The notes: a model not told the origin generated them from the sequence alone. Shown: positions 49,000 to 61,800, numbered from the stretch's first letter. The stretch is 64,000 bases of DNA from Corythucha ciliata (GCA_038030265.1 CM075942.1:12420029-12484028); one strand, 5' to 3'. Made by a program: numbers and translations.

Positions 49000-49860
49000 A
49001 AGTTTTTAAAGCTTTGATTTTCGGCTAATATTGAGAACAAGCGCTAACTTTTCTCCAAAATTTAGAAAAATGCGCCAATCCGAGATATCTGAGGACCATT
49101 TGGAGGAAACTCTGAGTATAGACCTCGATATAGGCGGACAAAATTGAGAAATCGTGCTAATCTGATGGGGCTAGTACACCGCAAAAGTTTGGAAAAAGCG
49201 CTTGTACTCGTCAGCCCATTTCAAAAACCTAAAAAAATCACGAATTCAAATTCAAAATAATTGAACAACACTAATAACTGAGGCCGGAATTGAGAAAAAG
49301 CAGCAATCAATCGCTCAAATGTACTGAAAAAACCCAATTTGTGGTCTCTTGTGGCGAAATCACGGCTTGTTATTGAGAAAAAGCGCAAATTCGTACCGGA
49401 TAAAAGTGAAAAAACCGCTGACTCGTGGTTGAATTCGAGATAAAACGTTAATTGACGGCTGAAATTGAGAAAATGCCCTTATTAACGGAAAAAACTGAAA
49501 AAACCCCACCAATGCCCACCTAAAATTAAAATTAAACGCTCATTCACAGGAAAAATAAATAAAAATGGTTAATTCCCTTCTGAAATCGAGGAAGTGCGTT
49601 AATCGCGGCCCTTATTCGCATATAAAATGGATAAAAATGATAGATCGAATGACAATTTGGGAAAATCCGCTAATTCACGGCTGAAATACGGTTGACTCGG
49701 TAATCCGCGACTCAGGGAGAGAAATAATTCCCGACAAAAATTGAGAAAAGGCGCTAATATAGAGAAAAAAAATCGCTTAATCCCCTGCTAAAATTCAGGA
49801 AAGGGCAATTTTCGGTTCCTAAAGGCAACAAAACGTAAAAATTATAATCATTGTCTTTTA
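49000..49860 (-). repeat. Family A tandem array, reverse orientation
   Basis: Units such as GGCTGAAATTGAGAAAATGC and GCTAATTCACGG, the reverse complement of family A. Confidence 0.75.
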
Positions 49861-49949
49861 TTTAGAGATTAAAGGGCCTAGCAGAGATTTCCGCTCTGGG
49901 CCTCGGTATGGGCGCATGTCCACCACTGGGTTCAGCCATAGCATTCATG

Positions 49950-52300
49950 CGCTAATATTTAACGTAATAATACGATTCCGAAGGTTTAAGTTCCAGGCTT
50001 ATGCTTGAATAGTCAGTTTCTGGAGGCACACTGTAAGTTTTTACGCCCCTTTATCAGCTTCTTTAGCAAAATAAACAGTTTTAAAAAGGGTTCCACGTCA
50101 AAAACGGTCATTAGTGTATCGAGAAACACGTTTCTGGAGCATTTTATATTGAAAATGTCCATTTTTTCTAGCCAAGAAGCTAGCTTTAATTAGACAACTT
50201 TTCGAGTGAAACTGTATGCTTTTTCGGATCACAAATTTCTAAAACCTCAAGTTCAGTGGCCCAATATGATGTTTCCAAGTCATCACTTCACTTCGTCAAA
50301 ACTGTTCCCTGTACGAATTGTCAGTTTGTGGGTTTCAACTAGCAGTTTTGTGCTAACTTTACGATATCACGTCAGTTCTGTGCGTTCAAACTCGAGTTTT
50401 ACACTTAAATAGTAAGTTTCAGGGAACAATCTGTAAGTTTTCAAGCCCATTCGTCCGCATTACTATAGAACAATGGTGACAGTTTCGGCGATTAATGCCC
50501 TGAAAGTGCCTCGAAAGTTTTTCGAGTCTAAATTTTTAATAGTTTTGTCTTGTTGGAGCTTGAAGGGCTAAATAATCGTTGTTCGAGTGTGGGCTTATAG
50601 TTTTGAGGATCTTTAATTGGCAAGAGCTCAGTTCAGTGGACGAATATATGACATTTCCGGCTTGATTTCATCCGGTATTCGCTGAAACTCGCATTCAGTT
50701 GGTCAAAATTACCAGGTAATTGGCCTTTGAGGCTAAATTCATTGCATTTCCTTCACGAATTGCCACTTTTGGGGGTTAGATTAGCAGTTCTGGGCTAGTT
50801 TTAGGTATCACAGTGATTCCGAGGGGCTTAAGTTCCAGTTTTCAGCTTCAAATAGTCCAGTTTCTGGAGACAAATTGTAAGATTTCACGCCACTTTGTCA
50901 GTTTTTAGAACAAAAGTGACAGTTTTTGTGTGTTCCTGCACCGAATGTTCAATATTACAATCAAGTAGACTGCTCGAAGAGCTATAAATTGACAATTTTT
51001 CAACTGTACCTATAGTTTTGAGGGTCGTCAATTGGTAAAACCTCAAGATCAGTGGCCCATGCCGCGTTCAATCTCGCTGAAACTTGGCGTCAGTTGGACA
51101 GATTGATGAGGTTCAGGTATTTAAGAGTGAATTCATTGTTTTCTTTTCACTAATTGCCAGTTTGTCGTGGGATTGAATTAGCCGTTCTGTGATAATTATA
51201 AGTACTTCGGTGGTTCTAGAGGCTCGTTTACCAGTTTTTTCCTCGAATATACATTTTCTGGGGTGGGTGGGTGGGTGGGGGTGGAATTGTCGATTTGTTC
51301 CTGATAATTAAATGTTCGATATTTCAGTCAAGCATACTGTTAGACTGTAGACTGTTTGAATAGACAGTTTTCCGACAGTAGCTAGTTCAGAGGATAATAG
51401 CACTAAAACCTCAAGTTCGGTGGTCGAATTACCCGCGTCCAAGCACGCTGAAATTTGGTGTCAGTTAGTCAAAATTATCAGACATTGGCGATTGAGGATA
51501 AATTAACGAGTTTCTCAACGAAATTGTCAGTTTGTGGGGTAAAATTACCAGATCTGTGCTAATTTTACGTGGTATCACGGTGGTTCTGGGCGCTCCAGTT
51601 CCAATATTCAGCTCAAACGGCCAGTTTCAGGGGACAAATTGTAAGTTTTCACGCCCCCTCGTTAGTTTATAAAACAAAAATGGGAGTCTGAGGTGGTTCC
51701 TGATCAAAAATAACGTTATGATGATCCGAGAAATCCTTTCATGGATTTTTTTTGGGTCGAAATGTCTCGTTTTCCGTGACAAAGTCCAATAAGTCCAGGT
51801 ATTCGCTTCGACTCAGCGTGATTTGGTCAAATTGACCAAATTTGGTGGACAAAATTGATACTATCCGACTACAAATACCGTTTCTCTTATGAACCTGCGA
51901 GTTTGTGGGATCAAGTAAGACGTTCCGGATTAATTTCACGTATACTTCTCCGATTTTGGGGTCACAATTTCCTTTTTTCTGCTCGAATGACCAATAATTG
52001 TAAGCTTTAACGCCACTTTTTTAGTTTCTAAGATCTATTGACAGTTTTTTTGGTTAGGACAGGTTTTTGGGGGGAGAATGTTCAGGTTCTTTTTCTCCAA
52101 TAGCCAGCTTTGAGGGATAAATTCATGATTTCCGAGTCAATCAACAGTCAACTGGGCTCAGTCGCCGAATATTTTGTTTCATGCATTTGTTCTGTCACTT
52201 TAGGGGCTTGAATAAATAGATCCCGAGGGCGAAGTCGTCAGTTTCTAAGTCGCTTTTATTCGGGGGGGGGGGGTTTACTGCTCGTTAATGCCACGTCTTG
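49950..52300 (+). repeat. Family E higher-order satellite, period about 360-450 bp
   Basis: A landmark of the form CAGTTTCTGGGGACAAATTG followed by TAAGTTTTCACGCC recurs near 50022, 50418, 50864, 51624 and 51985, with a diverged copy near 51250. Each copy also carries TATCACGGTGGTTCTG and AAGTTCCAGTTTTCAGCTC ahead of the landmark, so about six diverged copies lie in tandem. Confidence 0.75.
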
Positions 52301-53634
<1,334 letters not shown>

Positions 53635-53795
53635 ACTCGTAATTTTTTTTAAAAGAAAAATTTAAATTTATATGCTGCTTTTTACGTTTTCGTTCCACAA
53701 AAAAAATCATAAAAATTAAACACTCCTCCACTTATTGTATTCGTTCCCCACAACGACGTTAAGAACGTTAAAAAAAAAAAAAAAATGAAACTCAG

Positions 53796-53807
53796 ATACG
53801 TATACGA
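53796..53807 (+). promoter_or_regulatory. Overlapping miR-iab-8-5p and miR-iab-4-5p seed sites
   Basis: ATACGTA (53796-53802) pairs with positions 2-8 of the conserved insect miR-iab-8-5p, and GTATACGA (53800-53807) is an 8-mer site for miR-iab-4-5p. The two Hox-cluster miRNAs come from opposite strands of one hairpin, with 5p seeds offset by two bases, so overlapping sites are natural. The miRNA sequences used are the fly ones as I remember them. Confidence 0.6.
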
Positions 53808-53931
53808 ATGCAATAAAAAACTTCACCGCGCCTTACTCCCGCCTCCCACTCTTTAGTCTTCTGTTGCTCTCGTCGCCCTTTTTTGTGTACTTAGAACAAA
53901 ACTTTGTGGTGCGTTTTCTCCCTTTAAAACA

Positions 53932-53941
53932 AATAAATAAA
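53932..53941 (+). terminator. Proximal poly(A) signals (AATAAATAAA)
   Basis: Two overlapping AATAAA hexamers about 300 nt after the stop, followed by a GT-rich stretch (GTGTGTGTAAAC). Another AATAAA is at 53812. Cleavage here would give a short 3' UTR keeping only the combined iab-8/iab-4 site. Confidence 0.45.
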
Positions 53942-54014
53942 GAAATAGTAGGTGTGTGTAAACAAAAAGTTGTACGGTGCATATCCGTTCAACGAAAAAC
54001 TTTTATGGAAAAAA

Positions 54015-54022
54015 ATACGTAA
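54015..54022 (+). promoter_or_regulatory. miR-iab-8-5p 8-mer site ATACGTAA (1)
   Basis: ATACGTA followed by A is the full 8-mer type of match to the miR-iab-8-5p seed. It lies in the 3' UTR about 380 nt after the stop codon and beyond the proximal poly(A) signals, so only longer transcripts would carry it. Confidence 0.6.
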
Positions 54023-54577
54023 TCTTATAAAATGAGAAACAAGTGAATTTGCTATAAGTAGGGAGGAATTTTTTTAAATTGAGCTTTAATTTTATTCGGT
54101 TTCTAAAATTATTCAAAGTGATAATGGACACTTGTTGTTGAGTGAACTGTTCTTTTTTATATAATTTTTATTATTAAATTTGTGTACTTGTTTTTGTTTA
54201 TTTTTTAGACAAAAAGTTAGATTCTTAGAAATTTTTTTTTTTTTTGAGTCGCTGTGTTCTTTTAAGTTAATGTTGTATAGTTATGTTAATTTTCCATGTC
54301 ATTTATATTTTTGTTGGCTGTTTTTCTTTATTTTAAGTTTAAATTATGTGAGAGAACTCGCAGAATTAATCGATTTTTTTTCGTTTAATTTCCCTTCAAA
54401 AGGACTTTTTTTGTGTGTAAAAGTATTATAAACCCCCTGTTTAATGTGCCAACATGCGATGTGGATATTTTTAAAAATATTACCGTTTTTTATAGTTGAT
54501 TTTTTGTACATTTTTTTAAATTTGTAGTTTTTTTGTTTTTGATAAAAAAAAACTTGAAAGTGCAATGTCTTTAAATT

Positions 54578-54583
54578 AATAAA
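54578..54583 (+). terminator. Intermediate poly(A) signal AATAAA
   Basis: AATAAA with GTGTGTTT about 35 nt downstream, a reasonable cleavage context. A transcript ending here would keep only the first of the three iab-8 8-mers. Confidence 0.35.
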
Positions 54584-54702
54584 ACTCTATGTAAGATATA
54601 ACTATAATATATTTAAAAGTGTGTTTCATCCTGTCTATATTTAACAATTTAAGGCTTTCAGAAGAGATTAAAACATTAAAAAGAAACTGAGAAAAACCAA
54701 AA

Positions 54703-54710
54703 ATACGTAA
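54703..54710 (+). promoter_or_regulatory. miR-iab-8-5p 8-mer site ATACGTAA (2)
   Basis: Second exact ATACGTAA octamer in the 3' UTR, downstream of the AATAAA at 54578, so it would sit only in the distal transcript form. Confidence 0.6.
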
Positions 54711-54882
54711 TATTGGTGTCAGGGTAGTTGGATAAAAACTGTGTGATTTTTGTCCAATTCCTCTCTTTGGAAAAATATATTTTGTTTCAAAGTTCACACA
54801 TCACAAAATTGTATCCCAGGAAAATTTCAAAAGCCTGCCACGTTAGTGAAAAAAATAAAAAAGCAAACAATCCAATCATTAA

Positions 54883-54890
54883 ATACGTAA
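54883..54890 (+). promoter_or_regulatory. miR-iab-8-5p 8-mer site ATACGTAA (3)
   Basis: Third exact ATACGTAA octamer, 180 nt after the second, a spacing that allows independent Argonaute binding. Confidence 0.6.
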
Positions 54891-55017
54891 TAAAAAATAA
54901 TAATAAAACAATTTTAATGAAAAAAAGAAAATGTCTAGTTTATTATAACGTAATTGCCATAATAACTTATTATATTTTAGATCTTACTAGGTGATATTTA
55001 AATGTTTACATTATTAA

Positions 55018-55025
55018 TGTAAATA
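55018..55025 (+). promoter_or_regulatory. Pumilio-type site TGTAAATA (1)
   Basis: Exact match to the Pumilio response element core TGTANATA in the distal 3' UTR. Pumilio binding usually represses or destabilises mRNA. Confidence 0.45.
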
Positions 55026-55117
55026 GAATATTTTAAATTTTGTAAGGAAAAAAAGGAAAAAAAAACCTTCTTCAGATCGAATTAATTTTTAAGTGTTTGA
55101 GGCAATTTCGCCTTGGG

Positions 55118-55125
55118 TGTAAATA
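55118..55125 (+). promoter_or_regulatory. Pumilio-type site TGTAAATA (2)
   Basis: Second exact TGTAAATA, exactly 100 nt after the first. Confidence 0.45.
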
Positions 55126-55505
55126 GGCTTTAGCCAAAATAGTTTGTATCGAGAAAAAATGAAACAAAAAACAAAAAAAAAAAACACACACACACAAACA
55201 GAAAAAGAGAAACAAACGAGGATGTTGCAATTTGTACCATATCCATGTTTTTAGGAGTGTCATTACGTCCAGAGGCAAAGTAGAAAATAAATTCATAATT
55301 TTTTTCTTTCTTCAATTTTTTTGTTGCCTTAACGTTTAATTTTTCGGCTCTCAACACAACACCCACCCCTCTCATCATCGTCACGGATGAAATTATAACA
55401 CCAATCCGCTCATTCGGGGCGTCTTTCTTTCTCCCTGCCAAGTCCCCCGCCTACTCATTTGCAAGAATCAAGAAAAAAAAAAATGTAGTTGTGCTGATTT
55501 TACTA

Positions 55506-55515
55506 TGTAAATAAA
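55506..55515 (+). terminator. Distal poly(A) signal overlapping a third TGTAAATA
   Basis: AATAAA at 55510-55515 overlaps TGTAAATA at 55506-55513. Further AATAAA and T-rich sequence follow within 60 nt. This is the best candidate for the end of the long abd-A mRNA, and a Pumilio-type protein bound here could in principle affect 3' end formation. Confidence 0.5.
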
Positions 55516-55550
55516 GGTGAATAAATTATGTATAAATCAACTTTATTTTA

Positions 55551-56377
55551 TATTATATACAGCCTCGTGGTAGCGATTGATCTCCCACCCCTCCCTTAAA
55601 GCGCGAAATAGCTGTGATGACGCCGATAAATTTTATTTGATGAATGGTGCCATCTGTTCCCTAGAACTAGCACACTGTGGCCCACACTTCCGGGTCAAAG
55701 TTGAGGGGTTCTTCATATCGTGCTGAGTGCATCCCCACAAGGTAATCAATCGCATGAAGTTCCAATATTTTTACACTTTTACACTCGTCGAAGAAGGGTG
55801 GAGGAGTAACACGTTTCTTAGGGAAGGGGGATTGAAGGTCAGCTGCGAAAAAAAAAAAAAAAAAAAAATCGTGGTCCACTTTTTACGCGTTTCAAGGGCT
55901 TTGCGCCAAACGGGTGTGTCCGTCGTCCTTTCGTATTCATGAAGACGTTCAACTGCGTCGTTTGACCGGCAGAACCGAACGGATTGTTCAGAGAAGGCTG
56001 TATAAAGGAATGGAACGAGACACCTTCATAAGGAAAGCCAGGAGCAAACAAAGGGGGTGAAAACGAAAGCGCGAATCACAATCATTGCCAAACTCCGACA
56101 TTTTTTCCTATGAAGTCGATAAATGACTGGTTCATTCCTATGAAAAAAAAAACGTTGTGTCACCCATAAGAATTAGGAAATGTGTTCCAAAAGTACGACT
56201 GCATAGCCAAAAATTGGATATTTATCCCATCAAGCTCTTCTACCACTAAATCCCCACGCTTTCTGATCCTGTAACTCGCTGTTTCAGTGCCAAAAATTAA
56301 CTCGTCGGTGAGAAGATGTTTATCAACCCTCTAACGGCGCCATTTTTCGTGGCTTGTTTGAATAAAAATTCACCAGA
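55551..56377. other. Intergenic DNA downstream of abd-A
   Basis: Single-copy sequence between the estimated mRNA end and the first downstream transposon, with an A run at 55849-55868. No coding frame is supported. Confidence 0.5.
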
Positions 56378-56385
56378 CGTGGAGC

Positions 56386-57162
56386 CAGGGTCGGATTTAT
56401 GCCTAGGCAGCTGCTTAGGGGCCCCGGTCATTCGGGAGGGGGGGTCCATTAAAGTCCATTATCATTAGGAAAAATGATAATTCCCGGCTCAAATTAAGAA
56501 CAAAGGCTCATTCACAAAAAAAAAATTAATGAAAACGCCAATTTGCGAAGGTGTTAAAGAAGGGGGGGGGTGAGAGAAGAGGCTATATAAAGGGGGAGAG
56601 GATAACATTGAGGAAACATGCTAATTCACGGATAAAGCGTAGAAAAACTCCAATTGACTGGTGAAATTAGGAAAAATGGCTATTCAGCTGCTAAAAACGT
56701 TAATTGGTGGCTGAATTTGAGCCAAAAGTGCTTATTCGTGGCTAAAATTGAGAGAAATTGAGAAAAATCTTAAATTATCAGCTAAGATGAAGAAAAACGC
56801 AATTTCGCGCCCAATGTAGGGAAAATAACTAATTGACGGCTAGAATTGAGAAATCCTCATTTTCTTAGAAGCAACATTCTGGCTAAAATAGAAAAAAATG
56901 CGTTAATTCATAGCTAAATGTGAAAAAATCGCTAAATTGCGGCAAAAATTGATAAAAATGTCTAATTCACCGTGTAAAATTGAGAAAAAGAGCAAATTCG
57001 CGGCTAAAATTGAGAAAAACAGCTAATCCAGAGACTTCGGATAGTATCGAGAAAAATGAGATGCTAAGTAAAAGCCCCCTGTCATGGGGGGAGGGGACGA
57101 AAAAAGGGAGCCCTTCTCAATCAGCAGCCTAGGGGCCCTTTCGTTCTCTAAATCTGGCCCTG
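56386..57162. mobile_element. hAT-like element (777 bp) filled by a reverse family A array
   Basis: Left end CAGGGTCGGATTTA and right-end complement CAGGGCCAGATTTA differ at two positions. The next bases on both sides carry CCTAGGC and GGGGCCC motifs. The duplication is CGTGGAGC (56378-56385) versus CGTGGAAC (57163-57170), one mismatch. From 56465 to 57060 the interior is family A in reverse orientation. There is no transposase. Confidence 0.85.
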
Positions 57163-57170
57163 CGTGGAAC

Positions 57171-58470
57171 CAGTATTTGCTCAAGGGAGGGGCTTGAAAA
57201 ATTGTTTTCTTTGCTCAACTAAAAATGGCTTGACAGGCATTCACTAAAAATGACTGATGTAGCTATTCCCTCCATAAAAAACGGCTAAACTGATTATAAT
57301 CACGCTTCGAAATGAGCAAAACTGACAATTCGTGCCTTGAAATGGCTACACTGACTGTTTGCGCCTTGAAAATTATAGCCACAATTATCTCGCGCGCCCT
57401 GAAAATTGACAAACTGACTCTGTAAGTGCTCTAAAAATGCAAAATCGACCGTTTGCGTGCCGAGAATAGTCAAAACTATAACCATTCGTGTCTAATGGGC
57501 TTGCCGGGGCAAATTACAACATGAAAATAGCAAAAATGACGATTCACGCTACTTACGCGTGAAAAATAGCCAAACTGGAGATTCAAGCTTTAAATCATAG
57601 CCAAACTTACTGTACGAGCTCTAAAAATAGTTGACTGAGTAGCGTCTGAATGCCTGAAAATGTCGTCAAAATCGACCAGTCGCGCACCCAAAATGCCCAA
57701 ACTAACCATTCTCGTCTTGCTTTGAATTCTTATCCACGCTCTAAAAGATGACGAAACTCATGGCTATCCAAGCTATGAAATCGGCAAAACTGACCCTATA
57801 CGGCCTTACATTAGCTCAACTAACGGTTCGCGCCTTGAAAATGCCGAAACCGCCTATGCGAGCTCAGAAAACAGCCATACTGGCAATTCCCGCTCTAAAA
57901 AAGGCAAAACTGACTATTCGGAATGGCAAAACCGACGATTCGTGGCCTGAAAATATGAAAATGACTATTTCATGCTCTTTAAAAAAACCAGACTGACAGT
58001 TTGCGCCGTAAAAGTGGCCAAACTCTCTATTCACGCCGTAAAACTGGTAAATCTGACTCTTTGCAGCCTATGGAGGCCTTTGGCCTATGGTTGAATGAAA
58101 GATTGGCACTTTAAAAAGACCAAAACAGTTTATTCCTGTCCTGAAAATGACAAAATCGGCCATTCGCGCGTCATAAATGGCCAAAACTGAACCTACACGC
58201 CTTGAAAAAATCTGAACTGACGATCGGCGCCCTATATGAATAGCAAAACTGTACTCAAGTCATAAGAATAGCATGCTCGTTCTAGCAATTCATGGTCCAA
58301 AAATTGCGAAACTGATCCTCCGCGCCTTGAAAATGGCTAAACTGCAGACATTTCGGGCCCTAAAACTACCCGAACTGCGATTATTCATTCATTTGCGCCT
58401 TGTATATAGATAGCTCAACTGACGATTCGTGCCATTAAAATGCTTAATCTAGTACTGTCTAGTAACTTTC
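57171..58470 (+). repeat. Family B tandem array
   Basis: GCCAAACTGACNATTCGCG and CCTAAAAATGG type units, many copies. It starts right after the hAT-like element. Confidence 0.8.
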
Positions 58471-58550
58471 TCGTGCACTGCCCCCATGAGCCTCACCCTA
58501 GATAAACGCCTAAAACTCACAACCGTTTCAAGTCTATCGGCTTATTTCAA

Positions 58551-59045
58551 TACAGTTTTGCTGAATTTTACCCGTAAAAGGGACTCCATAGCGCCTATTC
58601 TAAATTTTAGACGAGAATTAATGATTTTTCTCATTTTAATTGCATTTAATTAGAATTTTCTCCAATTCTAGAATTCCACTCTAATAATTATAGTCACTAA
58701 GCTTCAACTAGGAGCAGTACATTAGAGTTTTTTCTGAATTTTAGACGTGATTTAGCGTTTAATCTCAATTTTAACCACTAATTAGCGCTTTTGACCATGA
58801 TTTAGCATCAATTTCTATGTCTATCAAGCATTCAATTTTAGCTGCGGGGTTGACCTCACCCCCCGATCTGCGCACTAGCGCTTTTTCTCAATTTTAATCC
58901 GTCGAGTGGCCTCTATAAACCTTGTAGTCATAACAATGCTTTTATTTTTAGCCACGAATTAGCAATAATTCTGAATTATAGCTGCGAATAAGCACTTTTT
59001 CACGATTTTGGCCGTAAATCAGTGGTTTTACTCATAGTTCGAGAG
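58551..59045 (+). repeat. Family A tandem array, forward
   Basis: Units such as AATTAGCGCTTTTGACC and TCAATTTTAACCACTAATTA. Confidence 0.75.
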
Positions 59046-59063
59046 CTAGCGACAGTCCCATTC

Positions 59064-59763
59064 AACCGGAAGAACTTAGTCACTAAAGGTGTGCAAAATG
59101 ATGGCATTTGACCCTCTATTTACGAGTCCGGAAGTCTGCCATGCTGTATCTGGGGCCTAAATATTTTATAGCTAATTGAAGTCCTTAATTTGGGACATGA
59201 ATTTAACCGGAAGAACATAGTCCTGAAACTAGTCTCATTCGAAAGGTTTCATGGAGCTGATTACGAATATGATCGTCTGCCGCCGTCTGCCTGGGGCATT
59301 TGCCCTCGGTGGCCAGTCAAACTCCCGGAATCAGGGATATTTATTAACCGGAAAAATTAAGTCCGGAATATTGTCTTATGCGACAGGTTTCATGTGGCTG
59401 AATGCGAAAATGATCGTCTGCCGGTGCCTGCCTAGGGCATTTGCCCTCAGTGACCCGTCAAACTGCACAGGGAAAAAATGACTAACCGGAAGAACATAGT
59501 CGTGAAACTAGTCTCATTCGAAATGTTTAATAGAGCTGATTACGAATATGATCGTCTGCCGCCGTCTGCCTGGGGCATTCGCCCTCAGTGGCCAGTCAAA
59601 CTTCCTAAATCAGAGATGTTAATTGACCGGAATAACTGAGTCCAGAAAATAGTCTTTTGCAACGGGTTTTATGAGGCTGAATACGACGAAAATGATCGTC
59701 TGCCAGGGTCCACCTGGGGCACTTGCCCTCAGTGATCGGTCAACCTGCACAGAATTAAGTTAA
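59064..59763 (+). repeat. 141-bp tandem satellite, five copies
   Basis: Units starting AACCGGAAGAAC-like at 59064, 59205, 59346, 59484 and 59625 (spacing 141, 141, 138, 141). Each has GATCGTCTGCCG, CCTGGGGCATTTGCCCTC and GTGGCCAGTCAAAC. It differs from the other families in length, regularity and GC content. Confidence 0.88.
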
Positions 59764-60230
59764 TTAAGACCCGAATCTGTTCCTTTTGTACATATGTTCA
59801 GGCAGGAAACTTCCAATTTTGTGGATATATTCGTCAGGCTTTGAGCGGTGTTGGAACCGATAAGACGAAAAAGGCCTCGAATCTTGCAATTTTGGTTACC
59901 TTAGAATGGTAATGCTAAAGTGTATGCGGTCGGTGGTAGACATACGCCTCAGAGACGTAGCATACGCGATTTTCCGTAAAATCTAGCTTACTAATAGCTA
60001 ATTCACATTCTCTTTACCTGAAGAAACTTAAAATATTATATTCACCCCCCCCCCCACTTTTCTTTCCGCTTCCGGAGGACGTAGAATGAACTTCATTGCT
60101 AAAAAATGAATACTGACTCCTTAATAGTACAGCAAAGCCGATAACCGATAAAAGGGAGCTGAACAGATGATTCTTTGACCCGCAATTCGCAGCTATAAGT
60201 AAAAACAGCAATCAATCACTCAGAACCCTC
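59764..60230. other. Single family C-like unit and poly(C) tract
   Basis: One diverged copy of the 187-bp family C unit (CAGGAAACTTCCAATTTTG at about 59801) is followed by non-repetitive DNA with a C run near 60044-60056. Confidence 0.55.
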
Positions 60231-61270
60231 ATCTAGTATTGAAAAAACGCCCATTCCAGAGGTCTTTCGAGGTAATATCGGGACTGAACTTGAGTAAAAG
60301 CGCTAAGTCACACATATATAACATGAAAAAGTCACTAATTCGTGGCGAAAACTTGGAGAACCTCCTAATTCACGTCCACAACTAAGAAAACTCCTAATTA
60401 CTTCCCACATAAAATAGGAATTAAACGCTTATCCGCGGCTGAAAATAGAGATAAGGTTCAATTCGCGGCAAAAAGCCCGTATTATAACAACTGAAATAAA
60501 AAAAGTCGCCGATTCGTGGATAAATATTTTGAAAATCCACTAATTCGCAATTCACCGCTAAAATTAAGATATAATTTGGCGGCTACGGAGAGTGCTATAC
60601 GTCGCGGCAAAAACAGTAAAAAAGCGCTGCCAAAATTGAGGAAAACGCTACGCCGCTCACTCACGGCTAAACCAGAGACAAACCGCTTATTCCCCATTAA
60701 AATTGAGGAAAAAAGCTTATTCGCTGCTATAATTGTAGAAATGCGTTATTTCGTGGCTCGCGGCATAAGTTGGCAAGAAACTACATCATTCACAGCTATA
60801 AAATGAAGAAATACGATAATTCGCGGATTAGGAGGCCCACTAATTCGGGGCTGAGAGCGGTAACTCGCGGGTAAAATTAATAAATAATTCGCATCTGAAA
60901 CCAGGGAATACCTCGCGGCTAAAATTGAGAAATAGCGCTAATTTGCGGAAATAGTGGTGAAAATCTCTAATCCACATGACTGAGAAGTGAAGAAAAACTC
61001 TAATTCGAGGCTAAAATTGAGAAAATACGGTAACAAGCTGCTGAAATTGAGGGGGAAACGCTTATGTGTCGGATACATTTGATAAGACACACTAATTCGT
61101 GGCTAAAACTGAGAAAGACCGCGCGCTAATTCCAGGCTAAAATTGAGACAAATCGCTCATTCGCTTCTAAAATGGAAACGAACGATAGTTTACAGAGCAA
61201 TTTGACAAAATCCACTAATTCACAGATAGAAAAGAGGAACCGCGGTAATTTGCTTGTGACTCTAAACTGG
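60231..61270 (-). repeat. Family A tandem array, reverse orientation
   Basis: Units such as GGCTAAAATTGAGAAATAGC and GCTAATTTGCGG; a 96-codon frame across it (60516-60806) is repeat-derived. Confidence 0.8.
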
Positions 61271-61283
61271 TAAATTCGTAAAT

Positions 61284-61800
61284 GTCCATCCAGTCAGGAA
61301 ACTTCCTTCTTTGTGGGAATTTGTCAGGCTTTGCGCTATGGCCGGTTAGCCATAGTTTCGCTGCCAGAAAAAAGGCCCCAAAACTCGCAATTTTGCTAAA
61401 ATTAATATAATTAAGGCCCTAAACTTTCATTTTCGAGGGAATTAAGACGGGAAAGTCGCATTACCGTGGATATTAGGCCATGGAACTTCCAATCTGTTGG
61501 GTATTCGTGCTCTGTGTGGCTTTAGGACCAGACATTTCAAACATAATGCTTGGCACTTATAATCCTGCAATTACATGGCTATTCGTGAGGCCATGGACGC
61601 TGTCGGGTTCGTCAGACCAATAGACTTCAAACTTTTGCAATTCTGTTAAATTAAGCCGTGGAAATTGCCTAATTTAAGCCAGGAAAGCCAATTGCTATAA
61701 AACCTAGGAAACTTTCCATTTCTCCTAAAAAATGCTGTGACTTTGCGGCTATTTGTCAGGGCGCTGTCGAGGTGTTGACACCATTGTCTAGGTTCCGCGT
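61284..61800 (+). repeat. Family C satellite, two to three units
   Basis: AACTTCC landmarks at 61300 and 61484, with GCCCCAAAACTCGCAATTTTG between, the same unit as at 43.07-43.87 kb in the same orientation. Confidence 0.7.

Larger units (their letters stand above)
53635..55550 (+). other. abd-A 3' UTR (end estimated)
   Basis: About 1.9 kb of AT-rich, non-repetitive DNA after the stop codon, with candidate AATAAA signals at 53812, 53932, 53936, 54578 and 55510. The last is followed by further AT-rich sequence and then a change of composition near 55565, so the longest form probably ends about there. Recurrent miRNA-type and Pumilio-type sites up to 55513 support a transcript of this length. 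The exact ends need transcript data. Confidence 0.65.
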
